Source of the DNA: Metaruminococcus_A sp050943475 | GTDB taxonomy: Bacteria; Bacillota; Clostridia; Oscillospirales; Ruminococcaceae | NCBI GenBank assembly: GCA_050943475.1 | Contig: JBMNPF010000008.1 | Location: forward strand, 62,001-126,000 | Reading direction: 5' to 3' | Length of the DNA: 64,000 nucleotides | Part shown: one piece after another, positions 17,162 to 26,057 of the stretch | Numbering within the stretch: the first letter of the stretch is position 1 | Layout of the letters: every line of letters starts with the position of its first letter | Notes under the pieces: model-generated | Told to the model about the DNA's origin: nothing | Database searches by the model: none | What the model saw: the letters and a program-made list of their open reading frames with translations, nothing else | Translations under genes and position numbers: made by a program

Positions 17162-17569
17162 TTAACGATATTTTCTCCGGCTGTTTACCCCCAGCACCCC
17201 GCCAATGCAGGATGACGCAGTTACAACCAGTATTTTCGAAAGACACTGCCACCCTAAACTGTCATATAAAATGATTGACAACAGCAACAACAAGAGAGAA
17301 ATCAGCAAGCCGCAGGACAAACCAACCTTTAAGCCATTCTTCCGAACGGATTTTGAAGAAAGGTACCCGCTGACAAATCCAGTCAGGATCAGCAAAAGCA
17401 TGACAATCCCCGTTAAAATAACTCCCGGAATATTCACCAGCGACATGATAAACGCAAACAAAGCGGCTAACGCAACCACAATCGCCAAAGCCGTAGCGGT
17501 GCCAATGCAGATGGAACGGGCAACGCCCGCCAAATTGCCGTTTTCTCTGGAATGTTTTTTTCGGGCCAT
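17162..17569 (-). CDS. TIGR04086 family membrane protein
   Basis: 135 aa with four predicted transmembrane helices in two hairpins, a glycine in most helices and a basic C-terminus (NSRRKYR). The composition and the position between yajC and scfA fit the TIGR04086 proteins that co-occur with SCIFF in Clostridia. The ATG at 17569 follows GAGGAGG. It ends 21 nt before scfA. Function unknown. Confidence 0.85.
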   Translation of the reverse strand: MARKKHSRENGNLAGVARSICIGTATALAIVVALAALFAFIMSLVNIPGVILTGIVMLLLILTGFVSGYLSSKSVRKNGLKVGLSCGLLISLLLLLLSIILYDSLGWQCLSKILVVTASSCIGGVLGVNSRRKYR

Positions 17570-17643
17570 CAAACATCCTCCTCACTCATACGATATTACA
17601 TCCTATGAGCGAAAAGGTGTTCCTATTCAAAAGAAATGTGAAA

Positions 17644-17982
17644 TTATGCTTCTGCTTCGTCGTGAAGGGTTTGATTGCTGGCAATCGCCCAGCGCTTAAT
17701 GCGGATTTTGCTGCGCTCGCTTCCAGTCTCAATGACAATATTGTCTTCTTTCATGCTGACAACACGGCCAACAATTCCGCCCTGGGTAACAACTTCATCG
17801 CCAACCTGAATGTTGTTGCGCATTTCATTGGTTGCTTTTTCGCGCTTTTTCTGCGGACGAATCAACAGGAAATAGAAGACGACAAAAATCAGAATCAGCG
17901 GTACAAAGCTGATAACCATCGACCACGGATTGCTCTCAGCAGCAGCTCCGGTTGCCGCAGTTTCCAACATCATTAAATTCAT
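17644..17982 (-). CDS. yajC: Preprotein translocase subunit YajC
   Basis: 112 aa. One transmembrane helix (residues about 22-42), then the conserved LIRPQKKREK motif and the QVGDEVVTQGGIVGRV beta-domain typical of YajC. It associates with SecDF during protein export. ATG with GAGGAGC. It heads the run yajC, TIGR04086, scfA, scfB, proC; secDF is not in this window. Confidence 0.95.
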   Translation of the reverse strand: MNLMMLETAATGAAAESNPWSMVISFVPLILIFVVFYFLLIRPQKKREKATNEMRNNIQVGDEVVTQGGIVGRVVSMKEDNIVIETGSERSKIRIKRWAIASNQTLHDEAEA

Positions 17983-18013
17983 TTACATCTGCTCCTCAAA
18001 ATTGATGATATTA

Positions 18014-18042
18014 ATTATACAAGATAGCCTTTCCATTTGCAA
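18014..18042 (-). promoter_or_regulatory. sigma-A promoter of the yajC-SCIFF operon
   Basis: Minus strand TTGCAA (18042-18037), 17-bp spacer, TATAAT (18019-18014), 31 nt upstream of yajC. Confidence 0.7.
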
Positions 18043-18055
18043 GCATCTTTACAAT

Positions 18056-19441
18056 TTATTTTCCTTTTATATATTCATCAATTGAATTCGCAGCAGTTTT
18101 TCCGGCGCCCATTGCCAAAATAACGGTTGCAGCACCTGTAACAGCGTCGCCGCCAGCATAAACGCCTTCACGGGTCGTACACATCTCTTCGTTGACAATC
18201 AGGCAGCCGCGGCGGTTTGCCTCTACCCCTGTGGTGGTTGTACGAATCAGCGGATTGGGAGAGGTGCCGATTGCCATAATAACCGCGTCAACATCCAGAA
18301 CAAATTCAGAACCCGGGACCGGAACCGGAGAGCGGCGACCGGATTCATCCGGTTCGCCAAGTTCCATTTTAACGCATTCCATCCCCTTGACCTTTCCATC
18401 CTCATCGCCGAGGATCTTAGTCGGATTATTAAGGGTGAGGAACTCAATTCCCTCTTCTTTTGCATGATGGACTTCTTCCAGCCTTGCCGGCATTTCTTCC
18501 TCCGAACGACGGTAGACAATATACACATGTTCGGTGCCCATCCGTTTGGCACAGCGTGCCGCATCCATTGCGACGTTTCCGCCGCCGACGATTGCCGCCG
18601 CATTGCAGCGCATAATCGGGGTATCGTAACCCTCTTTGTAGGCTTTCATCAAATTAATTCGGGTGAGGTATTCATTTGCGGAGTAAACACCAATAAGCCC
18701 TTCGCCCTCAATGTTCATAAAGCGCGGCAAACCGGCGCCGGAGCCAACGAAAACAGCCTCAAAGCCCATTTCAAAGAGCTCGTCTACCGACAGAACCTTG
18801 CCAATGACCATATTGGTCATCACCTTAACGCCCAGGTCTTCCAGCCCTTTAATCTCATTACGCACAATCGCTTTCGGAAGCCGGAACTCCGGAATACCGT
18901 AGCTTAAAACACCGCCCGGTACATGGAAGGCCTCAAAAATGGTGACCTCATAGCCACGTTTTGCAAGTTCACCCGCACAGGAAAGTCCTGCCGGACCGGA
19001 ACCGACAATGGCAACCTTGTGGCCATTGCTTTCTGGTTTCTGCGCCTTTTCCTGATTGTTTAAACGGTGGTAATCGGCAACAAAGCGTTCCAGGCGGCCA
19101 ATTCCAACCGCTTCGGCTTTGATACCGCGCACACATTTGGACTCGCACTGGCTCTCCTGCGGACAGACACGGCCGCAGATGCCAGGAAGGCCGTTGGTTT
19201 CAATAATCTTTTGGTAAGCGCCCTCAAAATCCCCTTGTGCAACAAGCTGGATAAACTCTGGAATTTTAACACCAACCGGACAGCCGTTGACGCAGGGTTT
19301 ATTCTTGCAGTTCAGGCAGCGGGTGGCTTCTTCAACCGCCATTTCCGGGGTATAGCCAAGCGCTACTTCTTCAAAGTTATGGTTGCGGACGTCCGGCTCC
19401 TGCACCGGCATCGGCATTTTATTCGGCGACATGTTAGGCAT
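18056..19441 (-). CDS. nfnB: NfnB / homotetrameric-type glutamate synthase small-chain homologue
   Basis: 461-aa iron-sulfur flavoprotein. The N-terminal cysteine-rich domain (CLNCKNKPCVNGCPVG, CGRVCPQESQCESKC) binds two 4Fe-4S clusters; two Rossmann motifs (GSGPAGLSCAGELA and GGGNVAMDAA) bind FAD and NAD(P). Often annotated gltA, but the overlapping partner gene encodes NfnA, so the likely role is the electron-bifurcating NADH-dependent reduced ferredoxin:NADP+ oxidoreductase. The ATG at 19441 follows GGAGG and overlaps nfnA by 8 nt. Confidence 0.92.
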   Translation of the reverse strand: MPNMSPNKMPMPVQEPDVRNHNFEEVALGYTPEMAVEEATRCLNCKNKPCVNGCPVGVKIPEFIQLVAQGDFEGAYQKIIETNGLPGICGRVCPQESQCESKCVRGIKAEAVGIGRLERFVADYHRLNNQEKAQKPESNGHKVAIVGSGPAGLSCAGELAKRGYEVTIFEAFHVPGGVLSYGIPEFRLPKAIVRNEIKGLEDLGVKVMTNMVIGKVLSVDELFEMGFEAVFVGSGAGLPRFMNIEGEGLIGVYSANEYLTRINLMKAYKEGYDTPIMRCNAAAIVGGGNVAMDAARCAKRMGTEHVYIVYRRSEEEMPARLEEVHHAKEEGIEFLTLNNPTKILGDEDGKVKGMECVKMELGEPDESGRRSPVPVPGSEFVLDVDAVIMAIGTSPNPLIRTTTTGVEANRRGCLIVNEEMCTTREGVYAGGDAVTGAATVILAMGAGKTAANSIDEYIKGK

Positions 19442-20279
19442 TCTCAGTACCTCCAAACAACTGGCAAACGTGATCTTTCTCCTGTGCTTCCTGCTTTTTG
19501 TAGAAACGGTTGCGGTGCATCAGCTCGTCAAAATCAACCATATGCCCGTCAAAATCCGGCCCGTCTACACAGGCAAAACGGATTTTCCCGTCAACCGTAA
19601 CACGGCAGCAGCCGCACATCCCGGTACCATCCACCATAATCGGGTTGAGAGAAACCATTGTTTTAATTCCATAGGGCTTTGTCAGCGCGCTGACTGCTTT
19701 CATCATCGGAATCGGCCCAATGGCAATGACAACGTCGTACTGGTTGCCCGCTTCAATCATTTCACGGAGCACGTCAGTAACAAAACCATGCTTGCCGTAG
19801 CTGCCATCGTCGGTCGCCATAATGAGCTGGTCGCTCACCTCGCCCATTTCCTTTTCCAGAATTACAATATCCTTGTTGCGGAATCCGGCAATGGTATGCA
19901 CCTCGACGCCATCCTCATGGAGCTGCTTTGCCTGCGGATATGCAATGGCACATCCAACACCTCCGCCGACAACTGCCGCCTTTTTCACGCCCTCAAAATG
20001 GGACGCCACACCGAGCGGTCCGACAAAGTCGGCGATCTCCTCGCCCTCTTCTTTTGCCGCAAGTTTAATGGTTGCAGCACCGACATGCTGAAATATAATG
20101 GTGACCGTGCCTTTCTCGGCGTCATGATCCGCAATGGTCAACGGTACACGTTCCCCTTCTTCATCCACACGGAATATGATAAACTGGCCCGCTTTTGCTT
20201 TGCGTGCAATAAACGGCGCGTCAATCTCCATCAGCGTGACAGAATCATTCAGTTTTTGTTTTTTCACAATCTTATACAT
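19434..20279 (-). CDS. nfnA: NfnA, sulfide/dihydroorotate dehydrogenase-like FAD/NAD subunit
   Basis: 281-aa ferredoxin-NADP reductase-type flavoprotein. FAD motif VPLTIAD, NAD motif VGGGVGCAIAYP and a C-terminal 2Fe-2S cysteine cluster (GTGMCGCCRVTVDGKIRFAC). With NfnB it balances NADH, NADPH and reduced ferredoxin by flavin-based electron bifurcation. The start at 20279 (MYKIVKK) has AGGAGA; a longer frame to 20372 crosses the promoter and is rejected. Confidence 0.93.
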   Translation of the reverse strand: MYKIVKKQKLNDSVTLMEIDAPFIARKAKAGQFIIFRVDEEGERVPLTIADHDAEKGTVTIIFQHVGAATIKLAAKEEGEEIADFVGPLGVASHFEGVKKAAVVGGGVGCAIAYPQAKQLHEDGVEVHTIAGFRNKDIVILEKEMGEVSDQLIMATDDGSYGKHGFVTDVLREMIEAGNQYDVVIAIGPIPMMKAVSALTKPYGIKTMVSLNPIMVDGTGMCGCCRVTVDGKIRFACVDGPDFDGHMVDFDELMHRNRFYKKQEAQEKDHVCQLFGGTENA

Positions 20280-20316
20280 GAATGTTCTCCTTTTTCCTAT
20301 CATTTTTACCATAATT

Positions 20317-20345
20317 ATTATAACACTGCAGTAGAGTGTTTTCAA
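20317..20345 (-). promoter_or_regulatory. sigma-A promoter of nfnAB
   Basis: Minus strand TTGAAA (20345-20340), 17-bp spacer, TATAAT (20322-20317), about 38 nt before nfnA. Confidence 0.75.
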
Positions 20346-20402
20346 CAATTCATGTTGTGAATATACTGTCAAAATTCTCCGTAAAACCTCTCAAAAATTC
20401 AT

Positions 20403-20440
20403 AAAAACCACACAGATATAAATTCCATGTGGCTTTTATT
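20403..20440 (-). terminator. Probable terminator of the GHL10 lipoprotein gene
   Basis: Minus strand arms GCCACA and TGTGTGGT around an AT-rich loop, followed by TTTTTATG, 18 nt after the stop codon. The stem is imperfect. Confidence 0.5.
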
Positions 20441-20457
20441 CCAAAAAAGCATATTGT

Positions 20458-21708
20458 CTAATTGCCTCCGAGCACTTCAGAAAGCGCTCTGCGTTCATTC
20501 TGCATAACTTCAGAGGAGGAAGTAAACATTGCTGAATAACTGTAAAGCGCAAAACCGCCGTAGTGGGACTGAGCGCGGGAATCTTTCACCATTTGTCCCA
20601 GCACCGAACCCGCGCCCGTCCAGCTTTCGCTGTCAAGTTTATAGGCCGCTAACCCAGGGATTAGTTTGACGTTCTCCGCCGTTGCCAGTTCGTTCCAGTT
20701 TTGAAGCGTTTGTAAAAATGGCATCGTTGCATGGTCGTAGTTCCAATAGATTTGCGGAATGATGTAATTGAGGTATCCTGGTTCCGCCGCCCACTTTTTC
20801 ACGTCAGCATAAAGCTTGTTCATGTTGTTGTCAATATTTCCGGCCGGACTGACCCCAAACACCACATCTTCACGAACGGACCGAATCCCCTCATAAATTC
20901 CCTTTACTGTCTGGTCGACATTGTCAAAGCGGAAATCGCTGACCGATTGCCCTCCTGCATTGGCAGCCACTGCAATTGCATCAAATGTTTCTTCGGTGGT
21001 TGGGTAAAAATAATCGTCTATGTGGATACCATCTACTTCATACTTCTTCACTATTTCCTTGACGCCATCAATGATTAACTGCCGTGTTTCGCTGTATCCC
21101 GGGTTGAGATAACAGGTGCCGTTGATTACAACAACTTTATCGCTGGTATCCCGCTCGTCGTACCACCTGCGTGTTTGATAATTCGTGGAAATCTGCTGCA
21201 TTTGGGATTCCACCTGCAAACGGTAAGGATTTACCCAAGCGTGAAATTTTAGTCCCGCCTTATGAGCCTCCTCCACCATTACCGTAAGCGGATCGTAACC
21301 AAGGCCCTGCCCTGCCGCACCACTGATATAATAGGACCACGGGTAAAGCTCCGATGGATAAAAAGCATCCCCATTGGGACGGACCTGAACAAACACCGTG
21401 TTCAGGCCATAGTCAGCGCAGTTTTTCATCATTGCAGCGAAAGCGTTTCGGAAGGGTTCTTCCTCCGCCGAACGAATGAGCGTCATTTCAAACTGAGTAA
21501 TCCAGACAGCACGCATCTCATCGGCTTCTGCATTGTTTCCCATCTGTTCCTGCGGCGCAAGCGCAGGGCTTTCAACGACCTGTGACAACGATTGATCATT
21601 CGGAGAATCCTGGTTCAGAAACGCTGTCAACTTCTCCAGCATCGTACACCCGGAACAGGTGAAAAATATCATCAGAAGTACTAAAAATGCTGATAAAATC
21701 CGTTTCAA
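20458..21708 (-). CDS. Family-10-like glycosyl hydrolase (GHL10/DUF187) lipoprotein
   Basis: 416-aa predicted surface lipoprotein. A signal peptide ends in the lipobox FTCSGC. The mature part carries the hallmark run of the GHL10 TIM-barrel family: EMRAVWITQFE, NTVFVQVRPNGDAFYPSELYPWS, FHAWVNPYR, the DGIHIDDYFYP segment and YLNYIIPQIYWN. Members resemble YngK of Bacillus and are thought to cleave cell-wall or related polysaccharides; the substrate is unknown. Start taken as TTG at 21708, after GGGGGG; an upstream in-frame extension would spoil the signal peptide. Confidence 0.88.
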   Translation of the reverse strand: MKRILSAFLVLLMIFFTCSGCTMLEKLTAFLNQDSPNDQSLSQVVESPALAPQEQMGNNAEADEMRAVWITQFEMTLIRSAEEEPFRNAFAAMMKNCADYGLNTVFVQVRPNGDAFYPSELYPWSYYISGAAGQGLGYDPLTVMVEEAHKAGLKFHAWVNPYRLQVESQMQQISTNYQTRRWYDERDTSDKVVVINGTCYLNPGYSETRQLIIDGVKEIVKKYEVDGIHIDDYFYPTTEETFDAIAVAANAGGQSVSDFRFDNVDQTVKGIYEGIRSVREDVVFGVSPAGNIDNNMNKLYADVKKWAAEPGYLNYIIPQIYWNYDHATMPFLQTLQNWNELATAENVKLIPGLAAYKLDSESWTGAGSVLGQMVKDSRAQSHYGGFALYSYSAMFTSSSEVMQNERRALSEVLGGN

Positions 21709-21772
21709 AACTGCCCCCCGTCCGCCTTTTTTAAGCAAAATTGTTGCAGGGGCACGTCCCACCGCCTGCACG

Positions 21773-21801
21773 TTGAACTGGAAACATCTTTATGCTACAA
21801 T
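21773..21801 (+). promoter_or_regulatory. Promoter of the methyltransferase gene
   Basis: TTGAAC (21773-21778), 17-bp spacer, TACAAT (21796-21801) with an upstream TGC extension; start codon 27 nt downstream. Confidence 0.75.
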
Positions 21802-21828
21802 GGAAAAAAATATGCGGAGGCAAATCCA

Positions 21829-22581
21829 ATGAAATGGAATGCAGAATTATACGACAGCAAGCATGAATTTGTTTCGCAGTATGGGCGCGCTCTGGTAATG
21901 GAGGTCAACCGGAACGCCAGCCAGCGAATTTTGGACCTCGGTTGTGGAACCGGTAAACTCTCAGGGGATTTGGCGGAAAACGGAGCGACCGTTATCGGCG
22001 TGGACGCTTCCGAACCGATGATTGAAAAAGCAAAGCTCGCGCACCCACAACTGGAATTCCATTGTATGGATGCCACCGCTCTGCCCTATGAAAATGAATT
22101 TGACACCGTTTTTTCCAATGCTGTTTTTCACTGGATTCCAAATCAGGAAGCACTGCTTCTTTCGATCCACCGCGCATTAAAGCCAGGCGGTATTCTCATC
22201 TGTGAGTTTGGCGGGTTTCGCAACACTGAACGCATTCTATTTGCTTTCCAAGAGGAATATGAAAAAACCGGCGAACCATTCAAAAATCCATTTTTCTACC
22301 CAACGGTTTCGCAATATCAAAGCCTATTAGAATATTTCGGTTTTGAGGTGGAAACGGTGCGGGATTTTGACCGTCCAACCCCGCTTACCGACGGTGAACA
22401 AGGGCTTCGCAACTGGCTGACGCAGTTTTACGACAGTAACCTTTCACGCCTGGATGAAGAACAGCGTCAAGAGGTTCTCAGCGCTGTTGAAGAGCGCTTG
22501 CGCCCAATCCTTTGGAAGGGCGAACATTGGGTGGCAGATTACCGGCGAATTCAGGTAAAAGCAAAAAAACCGGAATCATAA
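21829..22581 (+). CDS. Class I SAM-dependent methyltransferase
   Basis: 250 aa with the full Rossmann methyltransferase set: motif I ILDLGCGTGKLSG, post-I acidic residue GVDASEPMIEKA, and motif IV DTVFSNAVFHWIP, followed by LKPGGILICEFGG. Similar in pattern to trans-aconitate methyltransferase-like proteins; the substrate is unknown. GCGGAGG precedes the ATG. Monocistronic, with its own promoter and terminator. It resembles, but is clearly different from, the AT-rich methyltransferase at 51910. Confidence 0.88.
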   Translation: MKWNAELYDSKHEFVSQYGRALVMEVNRNASQRILDLGCGTGKLSGDLAENGATVIGVDASEPMIEKAKLAHPQLEFHCMDATALPYENEFDTVFSNAVFHWIPNQEALLLSIHRALKPGGILICEFGGFRNTERILFAFQEEYEKTGEPFKNPFFYPTVSQYQSLLEYFGFEVETVRDFDRPTPLTDGEQGLRNWLTQFYDSNLSRLDEEQRQEVLSAVEERLRPILWKGEHWVADYRRIQVKAKKPES

Positions 22582-22595
22582 GATTCCGGTTTTTT
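22564..22595. terminator. Bidirectional terminator
   Basis: AAAAACCGGAATC/GATTCCGGTTTTT with a 4-nt loop and T-tracts on both strands; shared by the methyltransferase (plus) and the S26-like gene (minus). Confidence 0.85.
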
Positions 22596-22600
22596 GTCGA

Positions 22601-23782
22601 TTAAAACGGGAGTTTAATTTTTGTCTCAACATTTTCCGATTCAATGATCAGGAATTTACCATGTTCATCTGAAATTACGCTGACCTTTTGTGCCGGGCGC
22701 TGCTTGAGGTCTACATCTACCGAACGGTCGGTGACAACAGGCTTGATAAACGGCGCCGCCTTTTGGACCGCACTGGCTTCCTCGCCCTGCACACCGTATT
22801 GTCGGAGCATTGACACTAAATCCGAAGACTCCTGATCTTCCAAGCCAAGTGTCGCAATCAGCTGACTGTAGTCCAATTCATCTTCCTGCCGGTGTTGTTC
22901 CTGTTTGGTCGTCTCAACACCATGAGAAACCACATTCTGTACAGGCTCTGGCATTTCACTGCCCGTAGAGCGCATCTCCGAAACAATTTTTTCGGCCTCA
23001 TCCTGGGCTAACGGTTTATTCCGCGGCTGTTCCGGGGCAAAGCGGTTGTTCATATTGGAAAGTTCAAACACCATATCCTGATCGGTGGTAATACGTTCTG
23101 TTTCCGGCTTGCCGGACGGGGCGTTCTTTTGCCAAATCTGGTCCAGTTCTTCATGATGAAACGCCAACTCTGCATCCAATTCCGCTGAAGCAGGAGAATT
23201 GGATAATCGAAACAGTTCTTCCCCTTCGCTCTCTTCCACACGACGTCCTCGGAACGAAACAATAACCCGGATTACCAGAACCACAATCAGTACGCCACAA
23301 GGAATCAAGACGGTATAAAGAATACCGTTAAAGGTTGCAAGATAATCCAACACATAACCGATATAAGGAACCGTATAAACAACCTGCCCCACCATGGATG
23401 ATTTATGAATGGTTTCAATCTTATTGCTGCCAATGTCATAAATAACATCATATTCCGGGTCGTCCTCAAAAGAGAGAATTTCCTTAATCCGTCCGGTGCG
23501 ATAGGCGCCATCCTCTTTCTGATACAAGATAACGTCATTAATTGCCGGGTTTGGTTTTTCGACCGAAAGCACCGCGCTTCCCTGTGGAACAACGGTTCCC
23601 ATCCCCTGTTCCTTTTCAGCACTGATCTGGTACCCAAATGCTGCTGGGAGTTTACCCTCCTGCACGGCCTGCGTGCGCAGCAACAGGTAAGCAGACGCAA
23701 CAACCAGCCAAATTGTAACCATGGTAACCACCAAAGTGAACAGCACATTTAAAAAGCGATGCTTCTTTTTTGCAGAGCTCAT
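22601..23782 (-). CDS. S26 signal-peptidase-like membrane protein, catalytic residues apparently lost
   Basis: 393 aa: transmembrane helix (about 12-35), an extracytoplasmic domain resembling SipW-type signal peptidases, a second helix (about 155-178), then a long hydrophilic Glu/Gln-rich cytoplasmic tail. The S26 fold is suggested by FGYQI, VVPQGSAVLSVEKP and VGQVVYTVPYIGYVL. Where SipW-like enzymes have S-M-E-P the sequence is GMGT (Gly60-Met61), and where they have T-H-R it is T-G-R (Gly97), so both catalytic positions look replaced. A scaffold or sensor role is inferred. ATG at 23782 after GGAGGAG. Confidence 0.7.
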   Translation of the reverse strand: MSSAKKKHRFLNVLFTLVVTMVTIWLVVASAYLLLRTQAVQEGKLPAAFGYQISAEKEQGMGTVVPQGSAVLSVEKPNPAINDVILYQKEDGAYRTGRIKEILSFEDDPEYDVIYDIGSNKIETIHKSSMVGQVVYTVPYIGYVLDYLATFNGILYTVLIPCGVLIVVLVIRVIVSFRGRRVEESEGEELFRLSNSPASAELDAELAFHHEELDQIWQKNAPSGKPETERITTDQDMVFELSNMNNRFAPEQPRNKPLAQDEAEKIVSEMRSTGSEMPEPVQNVVSHGVETTKQEQHRQEDELDYSQLIATLGLEDQESSDLVSMLRQYGVQGEEASAVQKAAPFIKPVVTDRSVDVDLKQRPAQKVSVISDEHGKFLIIESENVETKIKLPF

Positions 23783-23859
23783 GAATCTCCTCCAAAAAAA
23801 TTTACTACTCTTATCATCAGCTTTTTTGCGAATTTTGTCAAGTCTTATCGGAGGAGATC

Positions 23860-23910
23860 CAAAATAAAACAGCGGATATGCGATTTTATAAACCGCATAT
23901 CCGCTGTAAA
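23860..23910 (-). terminator. Terminator of the rnf operon
   Basis: Perfect 14-bp stem (23869-23882 with 23894-23907; ACAGCGGATATGCG arm) and 11-nt loop, followed on the minus strand by TTTTATTTTGG. It lies 12 nt after rnfB. Confidence 0.85.
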
Positions 23911-23921
23911 GCGCTTTGACA

Positions 23922-24713
23922 TTACACCATTTGAATGCAATGAGCCGGGCATTTTTCGGCACAGGCTCCGCAGCTCGTACATTTTTCATAATCAATAACC
24001 GCCAGATTATTTACCACATGAATCGCGTCCGACGGACAATTCTTTTCACACAACTTACAGGCAATACAACCGTTTTTACACACCGCGCGGGTGAGCTTGC
24101 CACTGTCGTGATTGCTGCATTTTACGGCAACTCGATCCGTCTGCTTCTTTAAAATCATCAATCCTTTCGGACAGGCAGCGGCACACATCATACAGCCGGT
24201 ACATTTGCTGTTATCAATTTTTGCAATACCATCAACAATCGAAATCGCATCAAACTGACAAGCCTTTACGCAATCCCCAAAGCCAAGGCAGGAGAAACGG
24301 CAGTCTCCGTTTCCCGCATAAAAGGCGTTGCAGGCCGCACAGGACGGCGTTCCTACGTAATCGTACTTTTTCCCCGTTGCTTCCGGGCAGCCGGAACAGG
24401 CAACCACGGCAGCCTTTTCGACAATATCTTCTGCCGTTTTGCCCATGATTTCGCCAATCTGCGCCGCGGTTTTATCGGCCCCCGGCACACAGCGGTTAAT
24501 TGGAGCGTCCGCATTGACAATACTTGCAGCATACTCATCACAGCCGGAAAAGCCGCAGACACCGCAGTTAACGCCCGGCAGAGCTTCTCTGACCCGTTCA
24601 ATACGCTCGTCGGTTTTTACCGCAAATACCTTTTGGGCAACCGCAAGCAGTACGCCAGCTAAAAGGCCGAGAATAATAAATATTAAAATTGGCAGGATAT
24701 AGGTCTCAAACAT
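23922..24713 (-). CDS. rnfB: Rnf electron transport complex subunit B
   Basis: 263-aa iron-sulfur subunit that passes electrons from ferredoxin into the Rnf membrane complex. One N-terminal membrane helix, the NCGVCGFSGCDEYA cluster motif, then several ferredoxin-type CxxCxxCxxxC clusters (CTGCMMCAAACP, CIACKLCEKNCP, CTSCGACAEKCP). Last gene of rnfCDGEAB; ATG with CGGAGG, 75 nt after rnfA. Confidence 0.96.
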   Translation of the reverse strand: MFETYILPILIFIILGLLAGVLLAVAQKVFAVKTDERIERVREALPGVNCGVCGFSGCDEYAASIVNADAPINRCVPGADKTAAQIGEIMGKTAEDIVEKAAVVACSGCPEATGKKYDYVGTPSCAACNAFYAGNGDCRFSCLGFGDCVKACQFDAISIVDGIAKIDNSKCTGCMMCAAACPKGLMILKKQTDRVAVKCSNHDSGKLTRAVCKNGCIACKLCEKNCPSDAIHVVNNLAVIDYEKCTSCGACAEKCPAHCIQMV

Positions 24714-24788
24714 TTAAGCACCTCCGGATTTTTATTCGTGCACAGCCGTGCACCCTTTTGCTGAAACAACTGTTGTTCAGCAAACCGG

Positions 24789-25379
24789 TTATTGAAACAA
24801 ACCTTCCACAACGCCGCCAAAGCCCACAAAGGAAACCGAAACGATTGCCGCGGCAACCAGTGTAATCGGAATTCCCTGAAATGCCTTGGGTACATTGCAG
24901 TTCTGCAGCTTCTGGCGCACACCGGAGAACAGCACCAGAGCCAGCATAAATCCAAGACCCGCACCAAGCGCATTCACCATTGACTGACCAAAATCATAGG
25001 TTTCATCAATATTGAGCAGAGTAACGCCCAACACAGCGCAGTTGGTGGTGATTAGCGGCAAATAGACGCCGAGCGACTTGTAGAGCGGAGGCATGAACTT
25101 CTTGAGCAGGATTTCAATCAACTGCACAAACAGCGCAATGATCAGGATAAACGCCACCGTACGAAGATAATCCAACCCATAAGGAGCAAGAAAACAAGTG
25201 TAAATCGGCCAGGTAATAGCCGTTGCCATGCACATGACAAAGGTGACCGCAACACTCATGCCAAGTGCCGAATCAATGCGCTTGGATACGCCGAGGAACG
25301 GGCAAATTCCCATAAATTTTGAAAGGACAAAGTTATCCACCAGAATGGCACTGACGAGGATAATCAACATTTCTTTCAT
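24789..25379 (-). CDS. rnfA: Rnf electron transport complex subunit A
   Basis: 196-aa integral membrane subunit with six helices. Conserved features: VDNFVLSKFMGICPFLGVSK at the N-terminus, with its membrane-cluster cysteine, and TTNCAVLGVTLLN with the second. RnfA and RnfE form inverted halves that bind an Fe-S cluster inside the membrane. ATG with AGGAGG; 3 nt after rnfE. Confidence 0.96.
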   Translation of the reverse strand: MKEMLIILVSAILVDNFVLSKFMGICPFLGVSKRIDSALGMSVAVTFVMCMATAITWPIYTCFLAPYGLDYLRTVAFILIIALFVQLIEILLKKFMPPLYKSLGVYLPLITTNCAVLGVTLLNIDETYDFGQSMVNALGAGLGFMLALVLFSGVRQKLQNCNVPKAFQGIPITLVAAAIVSVSFVGFGGVVEGLFQ

Positions 25380-25382
25380 GGC

Positions 25383-26057
25383 TTATTCCTCCTCCTTTGC
25401 CAGTTTTTCGCACGCTTCAGCAGATGGGCAGCCTTCGCAGCCGCCGCAGCCAATCTTCTTTTTGGAAATCTTATACTTGGTCAGGATATTAATGACCGCA
25501 ATCAGCACGCCGAGAACAAAGAATCCGCCTGCCGGAGTGATAAACAGCTTCATGGACTCAATCACATTCTTGGTAATCGGCAGCCCAAACCAGGTACCGG
25601 AACCCAAAATTTCGCGGATGGAACCCATCAAAAACAGGGCGAGTGTAAAGCCAAGGCCCATTCCAAGGCCATCCAGAGCTGATTTAACCACCGTATTTTT
25701 GCTGGCAAAAATTTCGGCGCGCGCAAGGATAATGCAGTTTACCGTAATGAGCGAAAGGAAAATGCCAAGCGCACGGTACAAATCCGGCACAAATTTTTGC
25801 AGGATAAAGCCGACGATGGTGACAAACCCCGCAATGATAACAATGAAACAGGGCAGCCGCACCGCTTTGGGAATAAATTTACGCACCAGAGAAATGACGA
25901 CATTGGAACACAACAGGACAAAGGTAGTCGCAAGACCCATCCCAAGCCCGTTAACCGCCATTGTCGTAACCGCAAGGGTTGGGCACATACCCAGCAGCAA
26001 CACAAATACTGGGTTTTCTTTGATAATGCCATTGAACAAAATTTTTAAATGACTCAT
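25383..26057 (-). CDS. rnfE: Rnf electron transport complex subunit E
   Basis: 224-aa membrane subunit, homologous to RnfA, with the two membrane-cluster cysteine regions (LLGMCPTLAVT and ITVNCIILAR). It ends in a Cys-rich tail (CGGCEGCPSAEACEK) often seen in clostridial RnfE. The ATG overlaps the rnfG stop (ATGA) and has AGGAGG upstream. Confidence 0.96.
   Translation of the reverse strand: MSHLKILFNGIIKENPVFVLLLGMCPTLAVTTMAVNGLGMGLATTFVLLCSNVVISLVRKFIPKAVRLPCFIVIIAGFVTIVGFILQKFVPDLYRALGIFLSLITVNCIILARAEIFASKNTVVKSALDGLGMGLGFTLALFLMGSIREILGSGTWFGLPITKNVIESMKLFITPAGGFFVLGVLIAVINILTKYKISKKKIGCGGCEGCPSAEACEKLAKEEE

Noticed and set aside
17205..17699. 164-codon plus-strand frame opposite TIGR04086 and yajC
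   Set aside because: Antisense shadow; contains the complement of two ribosome binding sites and the yajC start region.
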